Origin: Vibrio zhanjiangensis
Lineage (GTDB): Bacteria; Pseudomonadota; Gammaproteobacteria; Enterobacterales; Vibrionaceae
DNA: 64,000 nt
NCBI RefSeq assembly: GCF_030161235.1
Contig: NZ_BSPW01000027.1
Location: 1 to 64,000 of the forward strand
Direction: 5' to 3'
Numbering within the stretch: the stretch's first letter is position 1; the number at the start of each line of letters is the position of its first letter. The notes beneath the pieces are model-generated. The model did no database searches. It saw only the letters and a program-made list of their open reading frames with translations, and was not told the DNA's origin. Positions 35,667-44,350 of the stretch are shown here, in pieces. The translations under genes were made by a program, and so were the position numbers.

Positions 35667-37028
35667 TTAGACTATTTTTTCTAATGCCCTAGCAGGAGAC
35701 TTTTGCTCTGCAAGATTAATCGCCGTGATAATTTGTTTTGCTACTGCTCTGATTACCTTCATACAAACTGAGTTACCAAACTGCTTGTAGATTTGCCCCT
35801 GTGATACTGCATCTACGTCGAATTCTTCAGGGAACCCCTGAAGCCGTGCACATTCACGTGGGGTAAGCTTACGAGGATTTTTGCCAATGTGACTTTGATC
35901 AATCAGTATCTCTGAACCGTCTTTGTAGTAACGTGCACTGATTGTGTTGGTGTATTCACTATCAGCGTTGTAAAGCGTATAACCAAAGCCGTTCCCTTTT
36001 GTTTTATGGCCTTCTTTACGCTTCTGGTGCCCCTCCCAAAGCTTGTCTGAGATAGTGAAGCGGTCTTTACCTACAGCAACAATGTCCGCCTGAAGCTCTT
36101 CCTGAGACTGAAGTATGTCGCCTACAAGAGTAGGTGTTCTTGGTGGTACTGGCCATGAGAACAACTCATCAAAGTTAACACCTTTAAAGTAATCTTTATC
36201 AAAACCTATGATAAAGATTCTTTCGCGGTTTTGTGGAGCACCAAAGTCAGCCGCTCGAAGAACTTTAAAATCAACCCAGTAGTTAAGCTTTTCGCTAAGA
36301 GCATGACGAGCATCTTCACTAATAGGAACAACATCAGGAATATCCTGCTCGTGTTTGCCTTCAAGAATATCGACAATTGTTTTTAGTGTTCTGCCTTTGT
36401 CATGGCCTTTCAGCTGCTTAACATTCTCAAGAAGAAATGCTTTTGGTCTTTTCTCTGCAAGAATTCTCTGAATTTCAAAGAACATTGTTCCGCGAGTGTC
36501 ACTGAAACCCTGCTTTAGGCCTGCCTGTGAGAAGGCCTGACAAGGGAACCCACCTAACAGAATATCGTGGTCAGGAATACGCTTTGACTCTATCTGAGTA
36601 ATATCCCCTTTTGGCATTTCGCCATAATTATGCAGATAGGTTTTCTGGGCGAACTTATCCCACTCCGAAGTAAATGCGCAGTAACCACCCAGCTCCTGGA
36701 ATGGTAATCTGATTCCACCAATACCAGCAAACAGATCGATAAATCTGAAATTACAATCCTCTTCCTGCTTTTGTCGGAAAGGTGCATTTTCAAAGCGCTC
36801 TTTCAGTTCAGACTCAAGATTGGCAATTGCATCCAGCTTTGTTTTGGTCGGTTTGTGTTCACCAGTTTCCCATCCTCTGATTGTTCTCTCTCCAGTTGAT
36901 GACATTCCTAGCAAATTTGCGAACTCAGTACGGCCTAAACCAAGGTTTTCACGAGTATTTTTGATATATTCAGCAACTGATTGATTAATTAGATCCAATT
37001 TACTTTCACTTATCCGCTTTTTCACCAA
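35667..37028 (-). CDS. Cytosine-C5 DNA methyltransferase with N-terminal HTH
   Basis: This enzyme is predicted to methylate cytosine at C5 in a specific DNA site to protect the host. Residues about 13-66 form a Cro/C1-like helix-turn-helix. Motif I is FAGIGG at 100-105, the catalytic PCQ is at 162-164 (Cys163), motif VI ENV is at 201-203, and the C-terminal LTPRECARLQGFP and QFGNSVCMKV elements correspond to motifs IX and X. The start is TTG (37028) or GTG (37025), with no clear ribosome-binding site. It is divergent from the restriction genes by 47 bp. The N-terminal HTH suggests self-regulation, as in M.SsoII and M.EcoRII. Confidence 0.95.
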   Translation of the reverse strand: MVKKRISESKLDLINQSVAEYIKNTRENLGLGRTEFANLLGMSSTGERTIRGWETGEHKPTKTKLDAIANLESELKERFENAPFRQKQEEDCNFRFIDLFAGIGGIRLPFQELGGYCAFTSEWDKFAQKTYLHNYGEMPKGDITQIESKRIPDHDILLGGFPCQAFSQAGLKQGFSDTRGTMFFEIQRILAEKRPKAFLLENVKQLKGHDKGRTLKTIVDILEGKHEQDIPDVVPISEDARHALSEKLNYWVDFKVLRAADFGAPQNRERIFIIGFDKDYFKGVNFDELFSWPVPPRTPTLVGDILQSQEELQADIVAVGKDRFTISDKLWEGHQKRKEGHKTKGNGFGYTLYNADSEYTNTISARYYKDGSEILIDQSHIGKNPRKLTPRECARLQGFPEEFDVDAVSQGQIYKQFGNSVCMKVIRAVAKQIITAINLAEQKSPARALEKIV

Positions 37029-37075
37029 GCGATAGTAGCACTGTACATCTAAACAGGCAAATTTAAAGGCTCAGA

Positions 37076-38500
37076 ATGAGAATTGATGATTTTATCAAAG
37101 AATGTAACACACTAGCCAGTGAAACTTCCTTAGAGTATCTAGAGGTCTCTCCCTCCTTCAAATTTTCTAACACTGGAAGGCGAGGTAAAAAATACTTCGC
37201 AATTTCCCTAAAGCATGTCATTGAAGCCCTTGAGGATATAAACAGCAATCTAGCTACCTTTAGTAATTATCTTCACTATGTAGAAGCTGATTGGAGATAT
37301 CTATTTTCAAACTATATTTCTGATGAAGTAACTATAGCGCTTGCAGGAGTTCAAACATTCCCAATGTTTTCGCTACTCAACAAAATAGTGACCATCTCAA
37401 ACAACCTAGATAACTACTCTGAAAAAGATATTCAACTTTCCAAAGACTATTTGGATACAAGTATCATGTATTTAAATAGCCAGATGCCTAATGACGATGT
37501 TTATTTAGAACTATTGCAACCTCAAAGAAGTAGTAATGACCGTCGACTTCAGACAGGACGTAACAAAATCTACTTCGGTGCTCCAGGTACAGGTAAAAGT
37601 TACGCGATAGAACAGAAAACAGAAACAGATTTTACAATAAGAACAGTCTTTCACCCAGATACTCAATACAGTGACTTCATAGGTTGCTTGAAGCCAGTAA
37701 TGGTTGATCGAACTATACACTATGAATTTAGGCCGAGTTGCTTGACAGATGCTATCATCCTCGCGGTAAACAATCCGAGTAAAGAGTGTTCATTGGTTAT
37801 AGAAGAGATAAACCGCGCCGCCGCCGCCGCTGCTTTTGGCGAGATTTTCCAACTCCTAGACAGGCTACCAACTAGACAAAGTAAATATCCAGTCAATATC
37901 TCAGATCCAGACTGGCTAGCATACTTAAATAGTAAGACTGATAACTACTTCGCAAGTGGGAAACTAGTTATACCTTCAAATCTATCGATTTTAGCTACGA
38001 TGAATAGTAGTGACCAAGCGGTTATGCCTCTAGACACCGCGTTTAAAAGGCGTTGGGAGTTTGAATACCTGCCGATAGAGTATTCAAATGCGCCAAAAGG
38101 TACTCTTCCGTTGCCATTAGAGGATGATGATGGTGAAGTTGAAGTTTACGATGTTCTTTGGGTCGATTTCGCTAAAGCAGTTAACAAAGCCCTCGCCTTA
38201 GACCATATCCCCGAGGATAAACTGTTAGGCCATCGTTTTTTGGATGATAACGAGCTCAATGAGAATGGCGAGGCTGCTCTGAAAGGAAAGATATTCACGT
38301 ACCTTTGGGATGATGTGCTCAGACATGGCCAACGCAGTGTCATTTTTGCGGAGTACGTATCCAACTCAGGCGGTGAAGAAGTTGAGCTCACCACTTACGG
38401 CCAGCTAATTCAAAATTATGATGCTTCTCGAAATGTACTAAAGGACAGCTTGGCCTCTGAACTCATTCAGATGACAGTAGCCAGAGATGAAACACACTAG
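37076..38500 (+). CDS. McrB-like AAA+ restriction ATPase/GTPase subunit
   Basis: This is the predicted motor subunit of an McrBC/LlaJI-type restriction enzyme. The 474-residue protein has an N-terminal specificity-like domain (about 1-155), Walker A GAPGTGKS at 168-175, a Walker B-like VIEEINR at 241-247, followed by a run of six alanines and FGE (the McrB signature is NR-x5-FGE-like), and an ATMNSSDQAV sensor with a following RRWEF. AAAGG precedes the ATG. The nuclease gene starts 9 bp downstream. Confidence 0.93.
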   Translation: MRIDDFIKECNTLASETSLEYLEVSPSFKFSNTGRRGKKYFAISLKHVIEALEDINSNLATFSNYLHYVEADWRYLFSNYISDEVTIALAGVQTFPMFSLLNKIVTISNNLDNYSEKDIQLSKDYLDTSIMYLNSQMPNDDVYLELLQPQRSSNDRRLQTGRNKIYFGAPGTGKSYAIEQKTETDFTIRTVFHPDTQYSDFIGCLKPVMVDRTIHYEFRPSCLTDAIILAVNNPSKECSLVIEEINRAAAAAAFGEIFQLLDRLPTRQSKYPVNISDPDWLAYLNSKTDNYFASGKLVIPSNLSILATMNSSDQAVMPLDTAFKRRWEFEYLPIEYSNAPKGTLPLPLEDDDGEVEVYDVLWVDFAKAVNKALALDHIPEDKLLGHRFLDDNELNENGEAALKGKIFTYLWDDVLRHGQRSVIFAEYVSNSGGEEVELTTYGQLIQNYDASRNVLKDSLASELIQMTVARDETH

Positions 38501-38509
38501 AGGCTCGAC

Positions 38510-39772
38510 ATGAATTATTCTTTAGAGCTTCACAATGACAGAGATTCGCTTAGATCTTTTGATAAGTCATTGCAGGCAGTTCTGCGTAAGAAAGGGCTCG
38601 TAACGGTTGGAGGAAAAAGTGTCTCATTCTGTGGGCTAATCTCAGATAAAGATGTTTTGCATGCTTTTCTTCCCAGAGAAACCCGCATCAGCTTCGATAA
38701 ACATAAAGACAAAACATTGCTTGCATCTGATATGTTGGCGGCTATTCATCGATATTCAACAACAAAGAAGAATGAGATATCTGCCGATGATGAAGGTGAT
38801 GACTGTATAGGAATTAGTAAACTCAGCTCTATAATGTGGTTACTTAATGACTTTAGAATCAATGGCCTATTTTCAAAGCGTCAAAAAAGAAATGTTGTAA
38901 ACAGTGGGAAAGCAGATTGGAAAAAGACTATCAGCAGGCGAACAGCTTTCGTTAGTGATAACGGCCCAGTTTATTTAGAAGTCGACGGGACTTCCAGCTA
39001 TCGGTTTATCGGTGAAGAAATCACGCGCATCCATGCTGAAGTTATTCGTAAGCTCGATGCTCAGTTCAGTTGGCTGATATCAACTAAGCCCTCCCACATA
39101 TCAGAAAGTTTGAAATCTGTTAGCCCTCCATCAAGGAAGATTAATTCTCAAATCTCTCACCTTAAATCTCAAATCCATTCTTATTTCGCAACTCGAGAGC
39201 TAGAGTTAATCTCTCACTTAATAGAATTTCTCGAGCAAATTAAAGGACAAGAGGAACAGATTTTGGTCATCGGGGTCAAGCACTTTCATGGTATGTGGGA
39301 GAGTATGCTCTCGGAAACTCTCAGCTTTGGCGTAAAACTAAACCATCTGCTCCCTACTCCGACATATCAGCTAACGGATGGAAGTTTTGCGGATGCGGCT
39401 CGAAAAGGCCAAAGGACCGATATTATTTTACACCGCCCAGACAGCGACAACTTTGCCGTGGTTGATGCCAAGTACTATGGTGTTACCGAAACTACACGTG
39501 AAGCACCTGGATGGCCTGATCTAGTAAAGCAGTTTTTCTATGCAAAAGCGCTCACGACTTATCGCCCATCTTCTCAAGTGAATAACGCCTTTATTTTTCC
39601 AGGCACTGAAGGGGTTATAGAAAGTGCCCATATGAAGAACCGACAAACGAAGAATTTGGAGGATATCGCCTATCCTCCCATTCAATGCATTTACTTATGT
39701 CCGAGGGAGTTACTTCAACACTATATAAGAGGAAAAAAACTCGTTCGCCTCAGTGCCCAACTACTAGCGTAA
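38510..39772 (+). CDS. LlaJI/McrC-like restriction nuclease subunit
   Basis: This is the probable cleavage subunit, 420 residues long. The C-terminal half has a PD-(D/E)xK-like core: TDIILHRPDSDNFAVVDAKYYG, in which Asp and DAK match metal-binding and catalytic positions. Its resemblance to the LlaJI restriction endonuclease family (PF09563) is from memory of the sequence pattern. It is adjacent to the McrB-like gene and, on the other side, divergent from a methyltransferase, as expected for a LlaJI-like system. Confidence 0.8.
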   Translation: MNYSLELHNDRDSLRSFDKSLQAVLRKKGLVTVGGKSVSFCGLISDKDVLHAFLPRETRISFDKHKDKTLLASDMLAAIHRYSTTKKNEISADDEGDDCIGISKLSSIMWLLNDFRINGLFSKRQKRNVVNSGKADWKKTISRRTAFVSDNGPVYLEVDGTSSYRFIGEEITRIHAEVIRKLDAQFSWLISTKPSHISESLKSVSPPSRKINSQISHLKSQIHSYFATRELELISHLIEFLEQIKGQEEQILVIGVKHFHGMWESMLSETLSFGVKLNHLLPTPTYQLTDGSFADAARKGQRTDIILHRPDSDNFAVVDAKYYGVTETTREAPGWPDLVKQFFYAKALTTYRPSSQVNNAFIFPGTEGVIESAHMKNRQTKNLEDIAYPPIQCIYLCPRELLQHYIRGKKLVRLSAQLLA

Positions 39773-39895
39773 CAATCCCTTAATCTGAATTTTCAAGCTA
39801 TGTAAATTGAGCTAATCCGGATAGTAAAGGAGCAAACTATTGGATTAGTTCATGTGCGGCTCTTAATAAACCAAATCTTTCACTCGCTAGCCAGA

Positions 39896-40939
39896 TTACT
39901 CTTTCCCGAACACGTTGTTTTCCTGTTCTTGTACTCGGATGAAAGTAGTGCGTTTGGTCAGCTCCTTAAGCTTGGCTGCGCCTACGTAGGTGCAGGTTGA
40001 GCGTACGCCGCCAAGGATGTCTGAGATAGTGCCGTGAACACTACCACGAAATGGCAATAGTACGGTTTTTCCTTCAGCTGCGCGGTACTGGGCCACCCCG
40101 CCGGAATGTTTTTTCATCGCCGACTCTGACGACATGCCATAAAATTTCATCATAGTTTGGCCGTCTTTTTCAACCAGTTCGCCGCCTGACTCTTCGTGAC
40201 CGGCTAACATGCCGCCAAGCATCACAAAATCCGCGCCGCCGCCGAAGGCTTTTGCGACATCCCCAGCGCATGAACAGCCGCCATCACCGATGATCATGCC
40301 GCCAAGACCATGAGCTGCATCAGCACATTCAATAATGGCTGACAGCTGAGGGTAACCGACACCTGTTTTCACGCGTGTGGTACACACAGAACCAGGACCA
40401 ATGCCAACCTTAACAATATCTGCACCGGCTAAAATCAGCTCTTCGCACATATCACCTGTAACCACATTGCCAGCCGAAATCACTTTATCTGGAAAGGCCA
40501 CTCTGACTTTTTCAATGTATTCAACCAGATGCTCCGAGTAACCATTAGCAATATCGATACAGATAAAGATAAGCTCATCGCTTAGTGCCATAATGTCTTT
40601 GGTCTTTTGAAAATCGGCTTCCGAGGTACCCGTTGAAACCATGACGTTTTTCAGTGTTTGAGTATCGGCGTCTTTGACAAACGCAGCCCAATCATCAACC
40701 GTGTAATGCTTGTGAACCGCAGTCATCACACCATGCTCGGCAAGGGCTTTGGCCATTGCAAAGCTACCGACAGAGTCCATATTGGCTGCAATTACAGGGG
40801 TGCCTGACCATTGACGACCGCTATGCTTGAAGGTAAACTCGCGGGTTAATTCAACTTGAGAACGGCTTTTGAGCGTTGATCGCTTTGGGCGAAAGAGTAC
40901 GTCTTTAAAACCTAACTTAAGTTCTTGTTCGATACGCAT
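39896..40939 (-). CDS. guaC: GMP reductase GuaC
   Basis: GuaC converts GMP to IMP with NADPH, recycling guanine nucleotides. The 347-residue protein matches the bacterial family length. Markers are the N-terminal [18 protein letters not shown] stretch, [17 protein letters not shown] with the catalytic cysteine, and [32 protein letters not shown] lies 8 bases before the ATG. A promoter-like element and a hairpin lie in the leader. Confidence 0.97.
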   Translation of the reverse strand: MRIEQELKLGFKDVLFRPKRSTLKSRSQVELTREFTFKHSGRQWSGTPVIAANMDSVGSFAMAKALAEHGVMTAVHKHYTVDDWAAFVKDADTQTLKNVMVSTGTSEADFQKTKDIMALSDELIFICIDIANGYSEHLVEYIEKVRVAFPDKVISAGNVVTGDMCEELILAGADIVKVGIGPGSVCTTRVKTGVGYPQLSAIIECADAAHGLGGMIIGDGGCSCAGDVAKAFGGGADFVMLGGMLAGHEESGGELVEKDGQTMMKFYGMSSESAMKKHSGGVAQYRAAEGKTVLLPFRGSVHGTISDILGGVRSTCTYVGAAKLKELTKRTTFIRVQEQENNVFGKE

Positions 40940-40994
40940 TGTGCATTTCCTTGATTCGATAGTGTAAGTGTCACTGACAAACTGCGGTGTAACA

Positions 40995-41095
40995 GCGTTG
41001 GCAGACGCGATTACTGTTTTTCGGACACAAAAAAACCGGAGCGTTGGCAGACGCTCCGGTTTTCAGCATTATAGGTTGTGATTTAATTCCCGCAA
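40995..41095 (-). promoter_or_regulatory. guaC leader: promoter, hairpin and repeated 14-mer
   Basis: On the minus strand, TTGCGG (41095-41090) and TATAAT (41073-41068) are 16 bp apart, a good sigma-70 promoter. The predicted transcript start is next to a 12-bp hairpin with a T7 tract (41063-41032). The loop side of that hairpin carries GCGTCTGCCAACGC, which recurs at 41008-40995 before guaC. This may be nnr's terminator placed on guaC's promoter, or an attenuator. Confidence 0.5.
41032..41063 (-). terminator. Strong intrinsic terminator between nnr and guaC
   Basis: AAAACCGGAGCG and CGCTCCGGTTTT form a 12-bp stem around an 8-nt loop. On the minus strand it is followed by a run of T residues. 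It lies 130 bp beyond the nnr stop. Confidence 0.85.
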
Positions 41096-41191
41096 GACTG
41101 ATATTTGCATTTTTTTTGTGGTACCCTTTCGAATGTCTGCAAACCAAATTTCACCTCATGATCGCATTGTAATCACACCTGTCTACCTCTT

Positions 41192-42670
41192 CTAATCATT
41201 AGCCAAAAACCGTATATGTGGCAACAAATCACTGGCACATAATCCTCGTTCACCTTTGTGTCGGGCATCTCTGTCTGCTGCAAGACTATGAATCATCACT
41301 CCTTTTACCGCAGCACTAACGAGACTTTCCCCTTGAGCTAACAAGCCCACAATCACGCCCGTTAAGACATCCCCCATACCCGCTGTTGCCATCCCAGGAT
41401 TACCCGCATTGCAAACATAAGTATGCTTACCATCAAAAATTAACGTGCCCGCGCCTTTTAGAACAATCACGCCACCATATCGACCATAAAGTTTTTCTAC
41501 CGCCAAATAGCGATCGTGTTCAATATTATCAACTGAACACTCTAATAATCGCGCCGCTTCTGCGGGATGTGGGGTAAGAATTCTTTGGTTATCTCTGTTC
41601 GGATTGGCCGCAAGCAGATTGAGCGCATCCGCATCAAGCACTTTGTTAACCTCGGATGTACAGACCTTATCAAACATCCGTTTTGAATGGCTATCTGTTC
41701 CCAGTCCTGGGCCAATTGCCACACAATCACACCATTGGCTCAGCCTAAACTCTACCGATGTTTTATCTTGCCAAGATGACGCCATCACTTCAGGACAAGC
41801 AATAGTCGACGCGATGGTGTTATCTGGATGAGTCAATAAGGCGGTTAGCCCTGCACCTACCCTCATACAGGCTTGGCTGCTCAGCAAACTAGCGCCACCC
41901 ATACCTTGATGGCCACCAATAATGAGGGCTTTGCCATGATGCCCCTTATGGGCCGATTTATTTCGCCTCAGCAAGGGAGCAAAATCACTAACTGTAGTTA
42001 AAAGATGCGCTTTAGGCGTATTTTGCTTGTCAAACTCATCATCTACACCTAAACCTCGAAAATGAACATCACCAGTGAAGTCTCTGGCTTGAGCGGTAAA
42101 TAACCCGCATTTGAGACCAATAAAAGACACCGTATGCAAAGCTTTAACGCTGACACCTAAACTTCGTCCAGTATCACTCGATAACCCTGAGGGTAAGTCG
42201 ACTGAAATGATTTTAATGCCGCTATGGTTTAAGTATTCGATTAATTGCGCCGTGTCTGCTCGCACAGAGCCCGTCAGACCTGTGCCAAGTATCGCATCCA
42301 CAATGCAATCTGCGTCTAGTTCCTTCGAAAAATCAGGTGCTTCAACTGAGCCTCCGACAGCCAGATAATCATGATAGGCGGTTAAAGCATCGCCCGAAAG
42401 TTTATCCTTCGCGACACTTTGCCAAACCGAAACTTCTATTCCTGCCTCAAGAGCAAGCCTTGCCACCACATAACCATCACCACCATTGTTGCCTCCACCG
42501 CAAACAACCAACAGTCGTTTGCAATTGGGGTATTGGTGACGCATTACCTCAAATACTTCACTTCCAGCTCTAAGCATGAGTTCATACATAGCGACTGATT
42601 TGGCTTTTGCAGCCTTAACTTCGCCCGATTTAACTTGCGCTGCGCTGTAAAGTGGCTTCATTGATGACAT
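41192..42670 (-). CDS. nnr: Bifunctional NAD(P)H-hydrate repair enzyme Nnr
   Basis: This enzyme epimerises and dehydrates damaged NAD(P)H hydrates. The N-terminal epimerase domain (about 1-215) has CGGGNNGGDGYVVARLA and SVDLPSGLSSDTG. The C-terminal ADP-dependent dehydratase domain (about 230-490) has GKALIIGG, GPGLG, VLDADALNLLA, LTPHPAEAARLL and NAGNPGMATAGMGDVLTG. The ATG at 42670 is preceded by AGGAGG. It is not next to tsaE here, unlike many Gammaproteobacteria. Confidence 0.96.
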   Translation of the reverse strand: MSSMKPLYSAAQVKSGEVKAAKAKSVAMYELMLRAGSEVFEVMRHQYPNCKRLLVVCGGGNNGGDGYVVARLALEAGIEVSVWQSVAKDKLSGDALTAYHDYLAVGGSVEAPDFSKELDADCIVDAILGTGLTGSVRADTAQLIEYLNHSGIKIISVDLPSGLSSDTGRSLGVSVKALHTVSFIGLKCGLFTAQARDFTGDVHFRGLGVDDEFDKQNTPKAHLLTTVSDFAPLLRRNKSAHKGHHGKALIIGGHQGMGGASLLSSQACMRVGAGLTALLTHPDNTIASTIACPEVMASSWQDKTSVEFRLSQWCDCVAIGPGLGTDSHSKRMFDKVCTSEVNKVLDADALNLLAANPNRDNQRILTPHPAEAARLLECSVDNIEHDRYLAVEKLYGRYGGVIVLKGAGTLIFDGKHTYVCNAGNPGMATAGMGDVLTGVIVGLLAQGESLVSAAVKGVMIHSLAADRDARHKGERGLCASDLLPHIRFLAND

Positions 42671-42686
42671 TTGTCCTCCTAAATAG

Positions 42687-42717
42687 AATAAGGGCCAGAC
42701 GAAAGCTGACCCTTATT
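42687..42717 (-). terminator. Hairpin between the PAS gene and nnr
   Basis: AATAAGGG and CCCTTATT form the base of a stem that continues past one mismatch. It lies 18 bases past the stop of the PAS gene. The following minus-strand sequence, TTCTATTTAGG, is only moderately U-rich. Confidence 0.6.
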
Positions 42718-42734
42718 AAACCATAGGTGTTATA

Positions 42735-43178
42735 TCATTTACTTCGACTCAGTACGCTTAACGCTTCAGAGGTTGCATCTTGAATAGATAAAAATAGTGA
42801 CTTTATTTGGCCAGTGGGCGTTCTCATTGGGTTCAACGTAATATTTTGGTACATATATTTAGCCTGCTGAGTCACAGGGCGAACGTTTCGGCACTTAAAC
42901 AGGTACTGGCGTTGATGCCAAGTAATAAAACTGCGACAACCGAGATCGTATACAGGTTTCGCTTTCAGTTTGAACCATTCTTCAGGGATTTCCGGAAAGA
43001 TTTCAAAGATGGTTTTCTCTATCGCATCATGGCCATGAATGCCGCTGTGGTGTGTCATAAAACCATTCCACACTTGCACTTCATACTCTCGATTGATGAC
43101 TATCAGACCCAAGTCGACATTTTGCACCATATCGACCATCCAGTGAAACTGCTCAAACTCGGCTGGAAGGTTAACCAT
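42735..43178 (-). CDS. Small PAS-domain protein
   Basis: The 147-residue protein consists of one PAS-like sensor domain (VDLGLIVINREYEVQVWNGFMTHHSGIHGHDAIEKTIFEIFP), with no output domain. Its ATG overlaps the stop of the REC-CheC gene (TGATG), so the two are co-translated and probably act together as sensor and phosphatase or receiver. Confidence 0.85.
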   Translation of the reverse strand: MVNLPAEFEQFHWMVDMVQNVDLGLIVINREYEVQVWNGFMTHHSGIHGHDAIEKTIFEIFPEIPEEWFKLKAKPVYDLGCRSFITWHQRQYLFKCRNVRPVTQQAKYMYQNITLNPMRTPTGQIKSLFLSIQDATSEALSVLSRSK

Positions 43179-44182
43179 CAGAAATCCTCCATTAAATATG
43201 ATAACTTGTCGTCGAGTAATGGAAGCGACTCATCAACAAACATAAACAATAAATCACAACGTATTGACGTACCATCAATGTTGTAGCTCACTTCAAACGT
43301 CATGGTTTTTTGAAATGAGCCTGCGGTATTTTTAATAATAGAGTCAATCGAGATGTGTTGTCCTAAAAGCTCTGGTGAGCTTTGAAAAAATCGAACTTCC
43401 GCTTGCTTACCTAGCCCATTAAGAAAAGAGCCAACCAAAATATTAGAGACATCCATTAATAACTCTAACTCCTCCAGCTCTTCACTATCTGCTGGCACTT
43501 TCATCAGCTTTTTCAAATCACACACACTTGAGTCGCTCAGTAGCACAAGTGCCTCCCCAGCAAGGCCCTCACCACTAAAGCCCTGACACACTCCCGACAC
43601 TTGGTCATTATCAGCCAAGTCGCGAAGGGCCATTTGCAGCTCACTGACCTCTAAAATATTGACGTTCGGCAAGGGAAGATGAACAAACACATCAAAATGT
43701 CGTGCAAGGGCATCTGCCGCGACACCAATGGCAACGTTGGCTACCTCGCGATAGATATCCCGCCGTTTAAGAACCGGAAGATCAAGCGCAACGGGTGTGA
43801 TCAATTGTGGTTGAGCTGGCCTTTCTACAAGCTCTTTTAATACCGAGTTCAATATATCTTTATCAATCGGCTTTTGGATAAAAGCTTTCGCGCCTGAGGC
43901 CATCACTCGCTCTTTGGCTTTCGGCTGAATATCCCCCGAAACCACCACCACTTTGATATCTATACCGCGAGCCTGTATCTCATCTAAAGTGCCAAAACCA
44001 TCAAGCTCAGGCATGGTCAAATCAAGAAACATAATTTTGAATTCTTTTTGCGCCAATTGTTCCAGCGCATCAAGCCCATGGACAGCAAACGTGATGTCTG
44101 CGTTTAAGGAGGCTGGCAATGAACGCGCCATTTGCTTGCGGGCGAGAGCAGAATCATCACAAATGAGAACAGGTAAAGACAT
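43178..44182 (-). CDS. Response regulator with CheC/CheX-like phosphatase domain
   Basis: Residues 1 to about 120 form a receiver domain (LICDDSALARKQMARS, phosphoacceptor in FLDLTMPELDG, and AFIQKP). The remainder has a CheC-like fold with EVANVAIGVAADAL and DVSNILVGSFLNGLG, the paired E/D-x-x-N motifs of CheY phosphatases. The ATG at 44182 follows AGGTG; an upstream TTG would add 10 residues. It probably tunes CheY-like phosphorylation together with the PAS partner. Confidence 0.87.
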   Translation of the reverse strand: MSLPVLICDDSALARKQMARSLPASLNADITFAVHGLDALEQLAQKEFKIMFLDLTMPELDGFGTLDEIQARGIDIKVVVVSGDIQPKAKERVMASGAKAFIQKPIDKDILNSVLKELVERPAQPQLITPVALDLPVLKRRDIYREVANVAIGVAADALARHFDVFVHLPLPNVNILEVSELQMALRDLADNDQVSGVCQGFSGEGLAGEALVLLSDSSVCDLKKLMKVPADSEELEELELLMDVSNILVGSFLNGLGKQAEVRFFQSSPELLGQHISIDSIIKNTAGSFQKTMTFEVSYNIDGTSIRCDLLFMFVDESLPLLDDKLSYLMEDF

Positions 44183-44350
44183 GCATACACCTACCACTAA
44201 TAGAGTTGCCAATAAATTCAGTGTAACAGATGCTCAGATTATCGAGGGACCTGAGCACCAAAAAATACCAGACCTCTGAGCAGAACATTTTTTATTGCTA
44301 ACAAGCCGTGCTTCGACTATCTCTCAATCAGAGAATATTACCCAGCACGT

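Noticed and set aside
35408..35692. 95-codon open stretch on the plus strand before the methyltransferase end
   Set aside because: It uses a TTG start, has no ribosome-binding site or family match, and overlaps the convergent methyltransferase 3' end.
41041..41070. Purine riboswitch before guaC
   Set aside because: The leader lacks the conserved three-way junction elements of guanine riboswitches; only a hairpin and repeat are present.
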